Origin: Krasilnikovia cinnamomea
GTDB lineage: Bacteria; Actinomycetota; Actinomycetes; Mycobacteriales; Micromonosporaceae
Length of the DNA: 64,000 nucleotides
Assembly (NCBI RefSeq): GCF_004217545.1
Contig: NZ_SHKY01000001.1
Coordinates: 6,572,001-6,636,000 of the forward strand
Direction: 5' to 3'
Under the pieces are notes generated by a model. That model was given only the letters and a program-made list of their open reading frames with translations, had not been told where the DNA came from and searched no databases. This document shows, piece after piece, positions 26,981 to 34,944 of the stretch. The position numbers and the translations under genes are program-made. Position 1 is the stretch's first letter. Every line of letters starts with the position of its first letter.

Positions 26981-28195
26981 TCACGCGTCGTCGGGATCGC
27001 GCCGGATGGCCAGGAGGGCGATGTCATCGGTCGGCTTCGTCAGCCCGATGACGTTCATGATGGTGCGGCAGACCGATTCCGGATCGTCCGCCTTGACCAC
27101 GTCGACGAGCGCGTTCAGGCCGACGTCGATGACCTCGCCCCGGCGCTCCACGAGACCGTCGGTGTAGCACACCAGCAGGCCTCCGGGCGGCAGCTCCAGG
27201 CTGGTCGTGTGCCGGCCGCCGTCGGTCCGGCCCACCCCGAGCGGCGGGTCGACCGGGGCGTCGATCAGGGTGGTGGGCCCGTCCGGCGCCGCCAGCACCG
27301 GCAGCACGTGCCCGGCGGTGGAGAGCAGCAGCGTCCCCCGGTCCGGGGAGATCATCACGTAGCAGGCGGTGGTGAGGCTGCCGGCCTCGAAGTGGCGGAC
27401 CTTGCGGTCGAGCATGGTCAACACCTCACCCGGGTCGCAGGTGAGCAGGCTGTACGCCCGCAGCGCGCTGCGGACCCGGCCCATCACGACCGCCGAGGCG
27501 AGGCCGTGACCGGCGACGTCGCCGATGACCACGCCGAGCCAGCCGGACGGGAGCGCGAAGACGTCGTACCAGTCGCCGCCGATGCCGAACTCGTGGCCGG
27601 GCACGTACCGGGCGGCCAGCGCCAACCCGTCGATCCGGGGCAGCGTCGGCGGGATCAGGCTGCGTTGCAGCGCCAGCGCGGCGGTCTGCTCGACCTTGCG
27701 GCTGCGGATCTGCCCGGCCACCGCGGCGCGGTCGGCGGCCAGTTGCAGCAGGCTGAGGTCCTCGTCGGTGAACTCCCGGTGACTCATGGTGCCGACGTGC
27801 AGCACCCCGATGACCTCGCCGCCGACGAAGATCGGCACGCCGAGCAACGACCGCAGGCCCTTCTCGATCAGTATCGGGTTGAAGACGTCGTCCCTGGTCA
27901 GCTCGGCCAGCAGCGCGGGCTGGCGGGTCTGGGCGATCCGGCCCGCGAAGCCCCGCCCGATGGGGATCCGTACGCCCTGGCGTACCTCCTCCTCCAGGCC
28001 CTTGGCCGCGGTGGCGACCAGCTGCTGGGAGTGGGGGTCGACCAGCAGGATCGTGGCGGTGTCGGTGTTCAGCAGGTCGCGGACGCGTTCGAGTAGCTCG
28101 TCGAGCATGTCGGAGACCTCGAGGCGCGACAGGGTGGCGTCCGTGACCGCCTCAAGGCGACGCAGCCGCTCGTCGTCGCGTAATCCCTGTCCCAC
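26981..28195 (-). CDS. GAF domain - SpoIIE/PP2C-type serine phosphatase
   Basis: Predicted Mn-dependent protein serine/threonine phosphatase of the RsbU/SpoIIE family, 404 residues. An N-terminal GAF sensor (about 20-165, with GRGFAGRIAQTRQP and SLLGVPIFVGGEVIGVLHVG) is followed by a linker (ALQRSLIPPTLP) and the PP2C core. Metal-binding stretches GGDWYDVF, GDVAGHG and the late YTDGLVERR and TDDIALLAIR are intact. Such proteins usually dephosphorylate anti-sigma-factor antagonists, and the surrounding genes with sigma-B-like promoters fit that role. The GTG start has no clear ribosome site, so the mRNA may be leaderless. No partner kinase or antagonist is in the window. Confidence 0.9.
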   Translation of the reverse strand: MGQGLRDDERLRRLEAVTDATLSRLEVSDMLDELLERVRDLLNTDTATILLVDPHSQQLVATAAKGLEEEVRQGVRIPIGRGFAGRIAQTRQPALLAELTRDDVFNPILIEKGLRSLLGVPIFVGGEVIGVLHVGTMSHREFTDEDLSLLQLAADRAAVAGQIRSRKVEQTAALALQRSLIPPTLPRIDGLALAARYVPGHEFGIGGDWYDVFALPSGWLGVVIGDVAGHGLASAVVMGRVRSALRAYSLLTCDPGEVLTMLDRKVRHFEAGSLTTACYVMISPDRGTLLLSTAGHVLPVLAAPDGPTTLIDAPVDPPLGVGRTDGGRHTTSLELPPGGLLVCYTDGLVERRGEVIDVGLNALVDVVKADDPESVCRTIMNVIGLTKPTDDIALLAIRRDPDDA

Positions 28196-28285
28196 GGCGT
28201 CAGCGTAGTGCCATGGTCATTCCATCCCGATCCGGCTACCGCGACGGGTGTTTTCCGTCCCGCAGCCGGGGGAATCCGGCAAGTC

Positions 28286-29134
28286 ATGCAGACGCTCACC
28301 AGGCTCCAGGAAGCCCGCTCGCTCGACCCGGTCAGCGACAAGTTGCAGGCGGCCGTCACCAAGGTGGTCCGGCCGCAGCGGCTGCGTGACCTGCTGCAGG
28401 GCATCTGGCTCGGCCATCCCCTGCACCCGGCGCTGGTGCAGGTGCCGATCGGCGCGTTCCTGTCGGCGGCCGTGCTCGACCTGATGCCCGGCCGCCGCCG
28501 GGCGGCGACCACCCTGATCGCGGTCGGCACCGGCTCGGTGGCGCCCGCGGTCGCCGCCGGCCTGCTCGACTGGTCCCAGATGACGCCGGACCGGCGCCGG
28601 GTGGGGCTGGTGCATGCCGCCGCCAACACGGTCGCGGTGGGCCTGTACGCCGCGTCGCTGGTCGCGCGCCTGAACGGCCGCGACGGCCGGGGCCGGCTGC
28701 TGGGTTTCGCCGGTCTGTCGGCGGCGGGACTCGGCGCGTTCCTCGGCGGCCACCTGTCGTTCGCGCAGGGTGCCGGCACCAACCAGGCCGTGCCGGAGCT
28801 GGCGCGGGTCCCGGCGGACTGGACGGCGGTGGGCTCCCTGGCGTCCCTGCCCGACCGCAAACCCACCGTACGGACCGTCGGCGACGTGCCGGTCCTGCTG
28901 TACCGGACCGGTGACCGGGTCTGCGCCCTGATCGAACGGTGCGGGCACGAGACCGGCCCGCTCGGTGAGGGCGACATCGTGGGCGAGGGGCCCGACGCCT
29001 GCGTGGTCTGCCCCTGGCACGGCAGCACGTTCCGGCTGGCGGACGGCGCGGTGGTGCACGGCCCCGCCGCCAGCGATCAGCCCACCCTGCCCACCCGGGT
29101 CCGCGACGGCATGGTGGAACTGCGCCAGCCCTGA
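28286..29134 (+). CDS. DUF2231 membrane domain fused to a Rieske [2Fe-2S] domain
   Basis: Membrane protein of about 282 residues with a C-terminal Rieske ferredoxin domain, probably a redox protein at the inner membrane. The N-terminal part has the DUF2231 marker GHPLHPALVQVPIGAF and about four hydrophobic segments. The Rieske ligands are CGH near residue 220 and CPWHG near 241. I prefer ATG 28286 over GTG 28208: a GTTT-N16-GGGAAT element ends 10 bases before it, as in other leaderless-looking genes here, and the extra 26 residues look non-conserved. Redox partner and substrate are unknown. Confidence 0.85.
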   Translation: MQTLTRLQEARSLDPVSDKLQAAVTKVVRPQRLRDLLQGIWLGHPLHPALVQVPIGAFLSAAVLDLMPGRRRAATTLIAVGTGSVAPAVAAGLLDWSQMTPDRRRVGLVHAAANTVAVGLYAASLVARLNGRDGRGRLLGFAGLSAAGLGAFLGGHLSFAQGAGTNQAVPELARVPADWTAVGSLASLPDRKPTVRTVGDVPVLLYRTGDRVCALIERCGHETGPLGEGDIVGEGPDACVVCPWHGSTFRLADGAVVHGPAASDQPTLPTRVRDGMVELRQP

Positions 29135-29180
29135 CCGGAGCCGGCCCTGACCGGTCTTGATCGAGGCCGGCCCTGATCGC

Positions 29181-29214
29181 CGGTCCCTCGCGCGGCCCGC
29201 CGTGCGGGGGACCG
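29181..29214. terminator. Hairpin between convergent Rieske and SDR genes
   Basis: CGGTCCC at 29181 pairs with GGGACCG ending at 29214, a 7-bp stem enclosing a GC-rich loop, between two convergent stops. Two near-identical GCCGGCCCTGA copies just upstream may add a second structure. Confidence 0.45.
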
Positions 29215-29219
29215 TGCCG

Positions 29220-30236
29220 TCAGCCGCGACGCCGGCCCCGGCCGAGCGCGGCGGCGGCCCCGGCCAGGGCGGCCGCGCCGCCGAGCGCCAGCAGGCCGTG
29301 GTGCTGGGAGGCCCACAACTGAGCGGTACGCCGGTGCGCCCGCCGGTCGAATGCCCCGTGCGCGCCGTGGTCGACGTCCTGGTCGGCGGGCTTCCACAGG
29401 TTTCCGGGGTATTCCGGGTCGTGCGGCTGACCGGTCTGCTGGGAGGCGTAGCCGGTGCGGGCCAGGTAGCGGTCCAGCAGCCCGGGGGCCACGGCGTTGG
29501 CCAGCAGGGTGGCGACGGTCGACCCGCCCACCCAGTACTCGCGGCGCCGGGGGTGGTCGGAGGCGTACTCGATCGCCCGGGCGGCCACCTCGGGCTGGAA
29601 GATCGGCGGCACCGGCTGGGCGCGGTGCGGCAGCCGGGAGCGGACCCAGCCGAACTGCGGGGTGTTCAGCGCGGGCATCTGCACCATGGTCACCCGTACC
29701 CGGCTGTGCTCGTGCAGCAGCTCGCAGCGCAGCGCCTCGGTGAAGCCCTGGATGGCGTGCTTGGCGCCGCAGTACGCGGTCTGCAGGGGAATGCCCCGGT
29801 ATGCCAGCGCCGAGCCGACCTGGACGATGGTGCCCCGGTCGCGGGGCAGCATCCGGTCCAGCGCGGCCCGCGTGCCGTACACGAAGCCCAGGTAGGCGAC
29901 CTCGGTGACGCGCCGGAACTCCGCCGGGCCGATCCGGGTGAAGGGCGCGAACACCGAGGTGAACGCGTTGTTGATCCACACGTCGATCGGGCCGAGCTCG
30001 CCCTCCGCCCGCGCGGCCGCCGCCTCGACCGCCCCGGCGTCGGCGACGTCGACGGCGATCGGCAGGGCGGTGCCGCCCGCCCGGGTGACCTCGTCCGCCG
30101 CGGCCGCCAGTCCGGTCTCGCCCCGGGCCAGCAGGACCAGCCGGTCGCCGCGGGCGGCCAGCCGCCGGGCGGTGGCGCGGCCGATGCCGCCGCTGGCCCC
30201 CGTGATCACGACGGTACGGGCGGTGCGCCCCGGCAT
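29220..30236 (-). CDS. Short-chain dehydrogenase/reductase with C-terminal hydrophobic tail
   Basis: NAD(P)-dependent classical SDR of 338 residues, substrate unknown. The cofactor motif GASGGIG is near residue 15, NNA follows, and the catalytic residues are Ser in VGSALAYRG and Tyr/Lys in YCGAKH. The last 60 residues are unusual for an SDR: a charged His/Arg stretch and an Ala/Gly/Leu segment that could anchor it to the membrane. ATG 30236 is chosen because GAGGAGG lies just upstream; the longer reading frame has no family similarity. A GTGT-N16-GGGTAT element upstream suggests stress control with its neighbours. Confidence 0.87.
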   Translation of the reverse strand: MPGRTARTVVITGASGGIGRATARRLAARGDRLVLLARGETGLAAAADEVTRAGGTALPIAVDVADAGAVEAAAARAEGELGPIDVWINNAFTSVFAPFTRIGPAEFRRVTEVAYLGFVYGTRAALDRMLPRDRGTIVQVGSALAYRGIPLQTAYCGAKHAIQGFTEALRCELLHEHSRVRVTMVQMPALNTPQFGWVRSRLPHRAQPVPPIFQPEVAARAIEYASDHPRRREYWVGGSTVATLLANAVAPGLLDRYLARTGYASQQTGQPHDPEYPGNLWKPADQDVDHGAHGAFDRRAHRRTAQLWASQHHGLLALGGAAALAGAAAALGRGRRRG

Positions 30237-30273
30237 GGTGGCCTCCTCGGTGACGGAACGGCTGCGCCTGCGC

Positions 30274-30299
30274 ATACCCACGCGGCCCGTCCGGGACAC
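30274..30299 (-). promoter_or_regulatory. Possible sigma-B-like promoter for the SDR gene
   Basis: On the minus strand GTGT, 16 bases, GGGTAT, 37 bases before the SDR start. The -10 fits well, the -35 only at the two informative bases. Confidence 0.4.
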
Positions 30300-30463
30300 C
30301 TGGGGACGGCGTTCCCGGGTGAATACCGGGCAGCCTGGGCCAAAGTTCTCTCCTCCAGGCAGCTCACGGCCCGGTAGTGGCGCACAGAGCGGGGGCCCAT
30401 GGGACGGGCGGCAGTGCCGATCCCATGGGCCCCTGGCCTCCCCAGGCCGCGGCGGACGTTCGG

Positions 30464-30901
30464 TCAGCCGCTCTGCAGGGCGCGCAGCAGCGCGTCCTTG
30501 GTCATCGTGGAACGGCCCTTCACCTCGCGGCGGCGGGCCTCGGCGTACAACTCGGCCTTCGAGCGCTGGGCTCGCGGTGACGCGGCGAGCTCGGCCCTGG
30601 TGGGTGTCCGGGGTTTGTCGGACGACTTCCTGGTCGCCGACGGCTTGCCCAGCTCCTGCCACCGGCTTTCCGTCATCTGCACACCGAACTTGCGCGCGGC
30701 CCGCTGGATCCGCCGGAACGCCTCGTCGCGCTCCCGGTCGGTGACATCACGCACCTGATCGAAGCGGGCGATGGCGTTGCGTACGTGCGCGGCGTCGGTC
30801 AACGGCTCCTTGCGCACCCGGGGGAAGGCGAACCTGGTGTCCGGCAACGCGTTACGGTGCTCGGCGTCCAGCTCCTGTGGACGCGTTCTCCTGGTAGCCA
30901 T
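30464..30901 (-). CDS. Small DUF6582-like protein with Rho-N-type C-terminus
   Basis: Basic protein of 145 residues, no enzyme motifs. The first half has the pattern DAAHVRNAIARFDQV...DRERDEAFRRI seen in a family of small bacterial proteins (DUF6582, from memory). The C-terminal segment SKAELYAEARRREVKGRSTM and the following KDALLRAL resemble the Rho N-terminal/SAP-like helix-extended-loop-helix that binds nucleic acid. Function unknown. A GATT-N16-GGGTAG element ends 9 bases before the ATG, which would give a leaderless or nearly leaderless stress-induced mRNA. Confidence 0.75.
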   Translation of the reverse strand: MATRRTRPQELDAEHRNALPDTRFAFPRVRKEPLTDAAHVRNAIARFDQVRDVTDRERDEAFRRIQRAARKFGVQMTESRWQELGKPSATRKSSDKPRTPTRAELAASPRAQRSKAELYAEARRREVKGRSTMTKDALLRALQSG

Positions 30902-30910
30902 GAATGTCTG

Positions 30911-30936
30911 CTACCCGCCGGCGCGACGGCGAAATC
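30911..30936 (-). promoter_or_regulatory. Sigma-B-like promoter, leaderless spacing
   Basis: On the minus strand GATT, 16 bases, GGGTAG, then only 9 bases to the ATG of the DUF6582-like gene. No ribosome site fits between, so transcription would start at or next to the start codon. Confidence 0.5.
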
Positions 30937-30949
30937 CCCGCGTGCGCCG

Positions 30950-31363
30950 CTACCTGCTGAGGGTGTCGATCAGGTCGCCCACCGGGCGGTCCGGCAGGGC
31001 CCGGGCCACATCGGCCACCGCGACGATGCCGACGAGCTGGTGGCCGTCGATCACCGGCAACCGGCGCACCTTGTGACTGGCCATCGTGCGCAGCACCTCG
31101 GCGACGTCGTCGTCGGCGCCGATGGTGACCGGCTTGCCCTGCGCCAGCTCGCCCGCGGTCATCTCCTCGGGGTTGCGGTGCTGGGCGACCGCCTTCGTGA
31201 CGATGTCGCGGTCGGTGAGCATGCCCTTGAGCCGGTTGTCCTCGCCGCAGATCGGCAGCGAACCGACGTCGAGGTCGGCCATCTTGCGGCCCGCGTCGGC
31301 CAGGGTCTCCCGCTCCCCGATGCACGTGACGTCGGGTGTCATGATCTCGCGTGCGGTCGTCAT
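30950..31363 (-). CDS. Paired CBS-domain protein
   Basis: Soluble protein of 137 residues made of two CBS repeats (about 8-60 and 75-130) that together bind an adenine nucleotide as a sensor. Typical pieces are EIMTPDVTCI, MLTDRDIVTKAV and VGIVAVADVARAL. Many actinomycetes carry such stand-alone proteins in dormancy or stress regulons. ATG 31363 has AAAGGAAG upstream; the longer frame is not needed. A GATT-N15-GGGTAC element lies 34 bases upstream. No partner enzyme is fused, so its target is unknown. Confidence 0.9.
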   Translation of the reverse strand: MTTAREIMTPDVTCIGERETLADAGRKMADLDVGSLPICGEDNRLKGMLTDRDIVTKAVAQHRNPEEMTAGELAQGKPVTIGADDDVAEVLRTMASHKVRRLPVIDGHQLVGIVAVADVARALPDRPVGDLIDTLSR

Positions 31364-31396
31364 GCTGACTTCCTTTCTCGGTCCGAGCCCCTGGGT

Positions 31397-31421
31397 GTAC
31401 CCCGGGTGGACCGGGGCAATC
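31397..31421 (-). promoter_or_regulatory. Sigma-B-like promoter for the CBS gene
   Basis: On the minus strand GATT, 15 bases, GGGTAC; the -10 is a perfect match to the stress-sigma pattern. It lies 34 bases upstream of the CBS start. Confidence 0.55.
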
Positions 31422-31566
31422 ACCCGGCTGGTCCCGGGCCAGCGTTTCGGCGGATCGGCGCGCGGGGCATGACGTTGTCCTGCCGCCGACGCCGAACCGG
31501 TGGGGCGTCGCCTGGCACGGCGGTAAGGATCTCCGGCACCTCCTGACCCCCGTGGTCGACCGGATC

Positions 31567-31914
31567 ATGACCATCCCGGACAATGGCGTCGTGGGTATCG
31601 ATGTTCGAGTCCAGGAGTACACCGGGGAGGTCGTCGACACGCTCGACAGCGCCGTTGGTGTCAACCGGCTCGCTGCGCACGCGGCCAATGATCCAGCCCG
31701 GTATCCGCTGCTCGCGGGAGTCGACGAGACCGACGACACCTACTTCAACTCCCGGCAAGCCAACAGGCTCGTCTCGGAACTAGCAACGCTGGCGGCCGAT
31801 CACCCCGACCCGGAGGTGGCCACAGCCGCCACGCGCATCATCGCTCTGGCTGACCTGCTGCGGGCAGCGCCAGGACGACCACACCATCGCCAACTGATCT
31901 TCATCGGCGACTGA
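31567..31914 (+). CDS. Hypothetical protein
   Basis: Unrecognised soluble protein of about 115 residues, acidic, without membrane segments. It reads as a folded protein with an N-terminal beta stretch (GIDVRVQEYTGEVVDTL) and helical C-terminal half. Start is uncertain: ATG 31567, GTG 31552 or GTG 31591 are all in frame and none has a good ribosome site. Its stop falls 11 bases before a second short frame. Function unknown. Confidence 0.5.
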   Translation: MTIPDNGVVGIDVRVQEYTGEVVDTLDSAVGVNRLAAHAANDPARYPLLAGVDETDDTYFNSRQANRLVSELATLAADHPDPEVATAATRIIALADLLRAAPGRPHHRQLIFIGD

Positions 31915-31924
31915 CTTTTTGCCG

Positions 31925-32053
31925 GTGATCCGCGACCGGTCGCACGCCGACCGCGAGGAGGATCCGTCGTACGGGCGGCGCTGGCAGGTGATCGACGCCG
32001 GCATGATCAACGACTGTCTGCGCGAGATCAGCGGCCGGCGGATGACCGCGTAG
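31925..32053 (+). CDS. 42-residue ORF, possible gene remnant
   Basis: Short frame from GTG 31925 to TAG 32053. It encodes a protein-like sequence with charged start and the stretch RRWQVIDAGMINDCLREISG, which looks like the C-terminal end of a larger protein. No ribosome site is evident. It follows the preceding hypothetical gene by 10 bases. I read it as a leftover C-terminus; a genuine small protein is possible. Confidence 0.3.
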   Translation: MIRDRSHADREEDPSYGRRWQVIDAGMINDCLREISGRRMTA

Positions 32054-32177
32054 TTGACCCTCGACCGGTTGCGGTTCGGTAGTTCATGCCCGGGCCTCCG
32101 AAGCGGCTGCGGGGCGCTTCCCGAACAGGCACGTGGCGCCGAGACGCGGCGCCACTTGTCTGTGGGGGTCCGCCGCT

Positions 32178-33401
32178 GTGCTGTTCGCGCCGCTCCGGGA
32201 GCGCAACTACCGACTCTGGGCCGCGGCCGACCTCGTGTCGACCGGGGGCACCTGGATGCAGGTGCTGGGGCTGAACTGGCTGATCCTGTCCACCACCGGC
32301 TCCGCCGCGACCATGGGCATCGTGGTCATGCTGCAGTCCCTGCCGGTGCTCGTGCTGGGCGGCTGGGGCGGCGCGCTGGCCGACCGGCTGCCCGCCCGTC
32401 CGGTGCTGATCGCCTCCCAGGCGTTGCGGGCCGCCCTGGCGCTGGCCCTGCTGGCCCACCCCCGACCCCAGCTGATCTTCGCGGTGGCGCTGGCCTCCGG
32501 CGTGATCGCCGCGTTCGAGGGCCCGGTGCTGGGCCGCTTCGGTGCGGCGCTGGTGCCGCGCGAGGCGCTCGGCTCGGCGCTTGCGCTCGGTTCGGTGCTC
32601 AGCTCGGCGGGCCGGATCGGCGGCATGGCGCTCGGCGGGGTGCTGGTCGGCCTGACCGGCCCGGGCGTGCTGTTCGGCATCAACGGCCTGTCGTATCTCG
32701 TGGTGATCGGCGCGCTGGCGGCCGTGCGCACCGCCGACCTGCGGGCCATGCCGCTGGCGGCGCCCGGTGACGGCGGGGTGCGCGCCGGTGTCCGGTACGT
32801 GCTGAGCCAGCCCGTGGTGCTCATCGTGCTGGCGCTCTCCTTCGTGCTCGGCGCGTTGGGCCGCAACTACCAGGTCACGATGGCCGCCATGGTGGCCGGC
32901 CCGCTGCACGGCAGCCCCGGCTCGTACGGTCTGCTCTCCACCGTGTTCGCGGTGGGCGCCGTGGCCGGGGGGCTGCTGCTGGCCGGCACCGGCCGATCCA
33001 CCCTGCGGATGCTGCTGGCCAGCGGATTCATGATCAGTGTCCTGCAGTTCTGCTCGGCCCTGGCCCCGAACGTGCTCGGCTTCGCCGCCCTGATCCTGCC
33101 GATCGCGGCGGGGGCGGTCGTCTTCGACACGGTCGTGTCCACCCGCGTCCAGCTCGACACCCGGGAGGACATGCGCGGCCGGGTGCTGGCCACGCTCGGC
33201 ATCGTGTCCTCGCTGTCCGGCATTGTCGGCGCGCCCGCCATCGGCTGGCTGGCCGACACGCTCGGCGCGCGCGGCGCCCTGCTGCTGGCCGGCGCGGCCA
33301 CCACGGCGGCGGCGCTCGGCGGTGCGTACGCCCTGGCTCGGGCGAAGGGCCGCACCCTGCGGCTGCCCGTCCCGCGCCGGACCGCCGAGCAGGCGGCCTG
33401 A
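32178..33401 (+). CDS. MFS transporter of the EntS-like (MFS_3) type
   Basis: Membrane efflux protein of 407 residues with about 12 hydrophobic helices. The loop GGALADRLPARPVL after helix 2-3 is the MFS motif, and the N-terminus LFAPLRERNYRLWAAADLVSTGGTWMQ is the classical opening of the enterobactin-exporter-like family. It could export the siderophore or another small molecule; the distance from the cluster (8 kb) makes this a guess. GTG 32178 is chosen because it gives the family-typical start and GGGGG lies about 10 bases upstream. It converges with the aldehyde dehydrogenase gene, 7 bases apart. Confidence 0.87.
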   Translation: MLFAPLRERNYRLWAAADLVSTGGTWMQVLGLNWLILSTTGSAATMGIVVMLQSLPVLVLGGWGGALADRLPARPVLIASQALRAALALALLAHPRPQLIFAVALASGVIAAFEGPVLGRFGAALVPREALGSALALGSVLSSAGRIGGMALGGVLVGLTGPGVLFGINGLSYLVVIGALAAVRTADLRAMPLAAPGDGGVRAGVRYVLSQPVVLIVLALSFVLGALGRNYQVTMAAMVAGPLHGSPGSYGLLSTVFAVGAVAGGLLLAGTGRSTLRMLLASGFMISVLQFCSALAPNVLGFAALILPIAAGAVVFDTVVSTRVQLDTREDMRGRVLATLGIVSSLSGIVGAPAIGWLADTLGARGALLLAGAATTAAALGGAYALARAKGRTLRLPVPRRTAEQAA

Positions 33402-33408
33402 CCGGGGC

Positions 33409-34815
33409 TCACCAGCCCGACGGCGGCCCTTCGAGGTGGACCACCTTGGCCACGGTCATCTCGTCCAGCAGCTCCGGGCCGTACCCGAAGCCCTGTCCGC
33501 TGCCGCGGCGCGGATGCGCGGCACCGCCCGGGGCACCGCCGAAGACCGCGTTGACCTTGACCGTGCCGGCGGGCAGCTCCCGGACCGCCCGCCACGCGTG
33601 GTCCATGGAGCCGGTCAGCACCGTGGCGGCCAGCCCATAGGGCGAGTCGGCCGCCCGGTGCAGCGCCTCGTCGAAGGATCCGACCGAGGCCACCGGGGCG
33701 ACCGGACCGAACGTCTCCTCGCGCATGACGGCCATGTCGTCGGTGCATCCCTCCAGCACCGTGGGCGGATACCAGGCGCCCGGCCCGGGTGGCACCGCAC
33801 CGCCACGCACCGCCCGGGCGCCGTCCTTGAGTGCGTGCTGCACCTGCCGGTCGACGGTGTCGCGCAGCCGCCGGTCGACCAGCGGGCCGAGCTGTGACCG
33901 CCAGCGGTCGGCCTCGGCCGCCAGCGCGGCCAGGAACGGCTCGATCACCGTACGGTGGCAGTAGATCCGCTCGACGGCGACGCAGATCTGCCCCGAGTTG
34001 GCGAACGCGCCCAGCGCGGCCTGCTCGGCGGCCCACCCCGGGTCCACGTCGGCGTCGACGATCAGCGGGTCGCTGCCGCCGTTCTCCAGCAGCGCCTTGG
34101 CCCCGGTGCGGGCGCAGGCCGCCGCGATCGACCGGCCCGTGGCGGTCGAGCCGACCTGGGCCACCACGTCGACGTCGGCGGCGGCCAGCGCGGCGCCCAC
34201 CGGGCCGTCGCCGTGCAGCAGGCCCAGGACGCCTGGCGGGACGTGCGGCGCCAGCAGCTCGGCCAGCCGCCAGCCGGTCGCCGGGGCGCGCTCGCTCGGC
34301 TTGTAGATCACGGCGTTGCCGGTGACCAGCGCGGCGCCCAGCAGGCCGCACGACACCGCCACCGGATCATTCCATGGCGTGATCACCGCGACGACGCCGC
34401 GCGGCCGGTAGGTCATCAGGTCCAGTGCCGCGTCGTCGCCGGCCAGGGCGCGCCCGCGGTGGGTGGGGCCGAGTTCGGCGTACTGGCGCAGGGTGCCGAC
34501 CCCGGCCGCGACCGATTCGCGGGCGCCGTCGACCGGCTTGCCCATCTCGGCGGACATCAGCGCGGCCAGGTCGTCCGCGGCCGACTCGACCGCGCGTGCG
34601 GCGGCGTGCAGCGCCGAGCCGCGCGCGGCGGCGGGGGTGCCCGCCCAGCCGGGCGCGGCCGCGCGCGCGGCCTGGACCGCGGCGTGGACGTCCTCGTCCG
34701 CCGAGACGGGGACGACGGTGACGGAACCGCCGTCCGCCGGGTTCTCCACGGTGAGCCGGCGGCCCGAGCCACCCGGTCCCCACACGCCTGCGATGAGCTG
34801 CCGCACCTCGAACAT
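33409..34815 (-). CDS. NAD(P)-dependent aldehyde dehydrogenase
   Basis: Oxidises an aldehyde to the acid; 468 residues, a normal ALDH length. The cofactor stretch VVAVITPWNDPVAV, the catalytic Glu in LLENGGSDPLIV (usually ELGGKNP) and the nucleophilic Cys in FANSGQICVAVERI are present, as is the late EETFGPVAPV. Substrate cannot be read from sequence. A hairpin (about 34852-34871, AAACTCCTCGTAGGAGGTTT-like) lies in its leader region, and the divergent glycan operon starts 129 bases away. Confidence 0.92.
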   Translation of the reverse strand: MFEVRQLIAGVWGPGGSGRRLTVENPADGGSVTVVPVSADEDVHAAVQAARAAAPGWAGTPAAARGSALHAAARAVESAADDLAALMSAEMGKPVDGARESVAAGVGTLRQYAELGPTHRGRALAGDDAALDLMTYRPRGVVAVITPWNDPVAVSCGLLGAALVTGNAVIYKPSERAPATGWRLAELLAPHVPPGVLGLLHGDGPVGAALAAADVDVVAQVGSTATGRSIAAACARTGAKALLENGGSDPLIVDADVDPGWAAEQAALGAFANSGQICVAVERIYCHRTVIEPFLAALAAEADRWRSQLGPLVDRRLRDTVDRQVQHALKDGARAVRGGAVPPGPGAWYPPTVLEGCTDDMAVMREETFGPVAPVASVGSFDEALHRAADSPYGLAATVLTGSMDHAWRAVRELPAGTVKVNAVFGGAPGGAAHPRRGSGQGFGYGPELLDEMTVAKVVHLEGPPSGW

Positions 34816-34910
34816 GGTCGCCCGCTTGCCCGCTGAAGATGATCTGAAACTCCTCGTAGGAGGTTTTATCAGTGCAGGTGGGGCCGCCCGGAGAAGTCGG
34901 TGATCAAGCG

Positions 34911-34934
34911 GTTAGGTCGCTGAACCACGGGTAT
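34911..34934 (+). promoter_or_regulatory. Sigma-B-like promoter of the heptose/glycan operon
   Basis: GTTA, 14 bases, GGGTAT, ending 10 bases before the ATG of the carbamoyltransferase. That start has no ribosome site, so the operon mRNA is probably leaderless. Confidence 0.5.
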
Positions 34935-34944
34935 CCGCCGCGAC

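Noticed and set aside
28208..28285. GTG 28208 as start of the Rieske protein
   Set aside because: The extra 26 residues are not family-like and a promoter-like element overlaps them.
34850..34872. Hairpin AAACTCCTCGTAGGAGGTTT as a terminator
   Set aside because: It lies in a divergent intergenic region just upstream of the aldehyde dehydrogenase start, so there is no transcript for it to end. It might be a leader structure.
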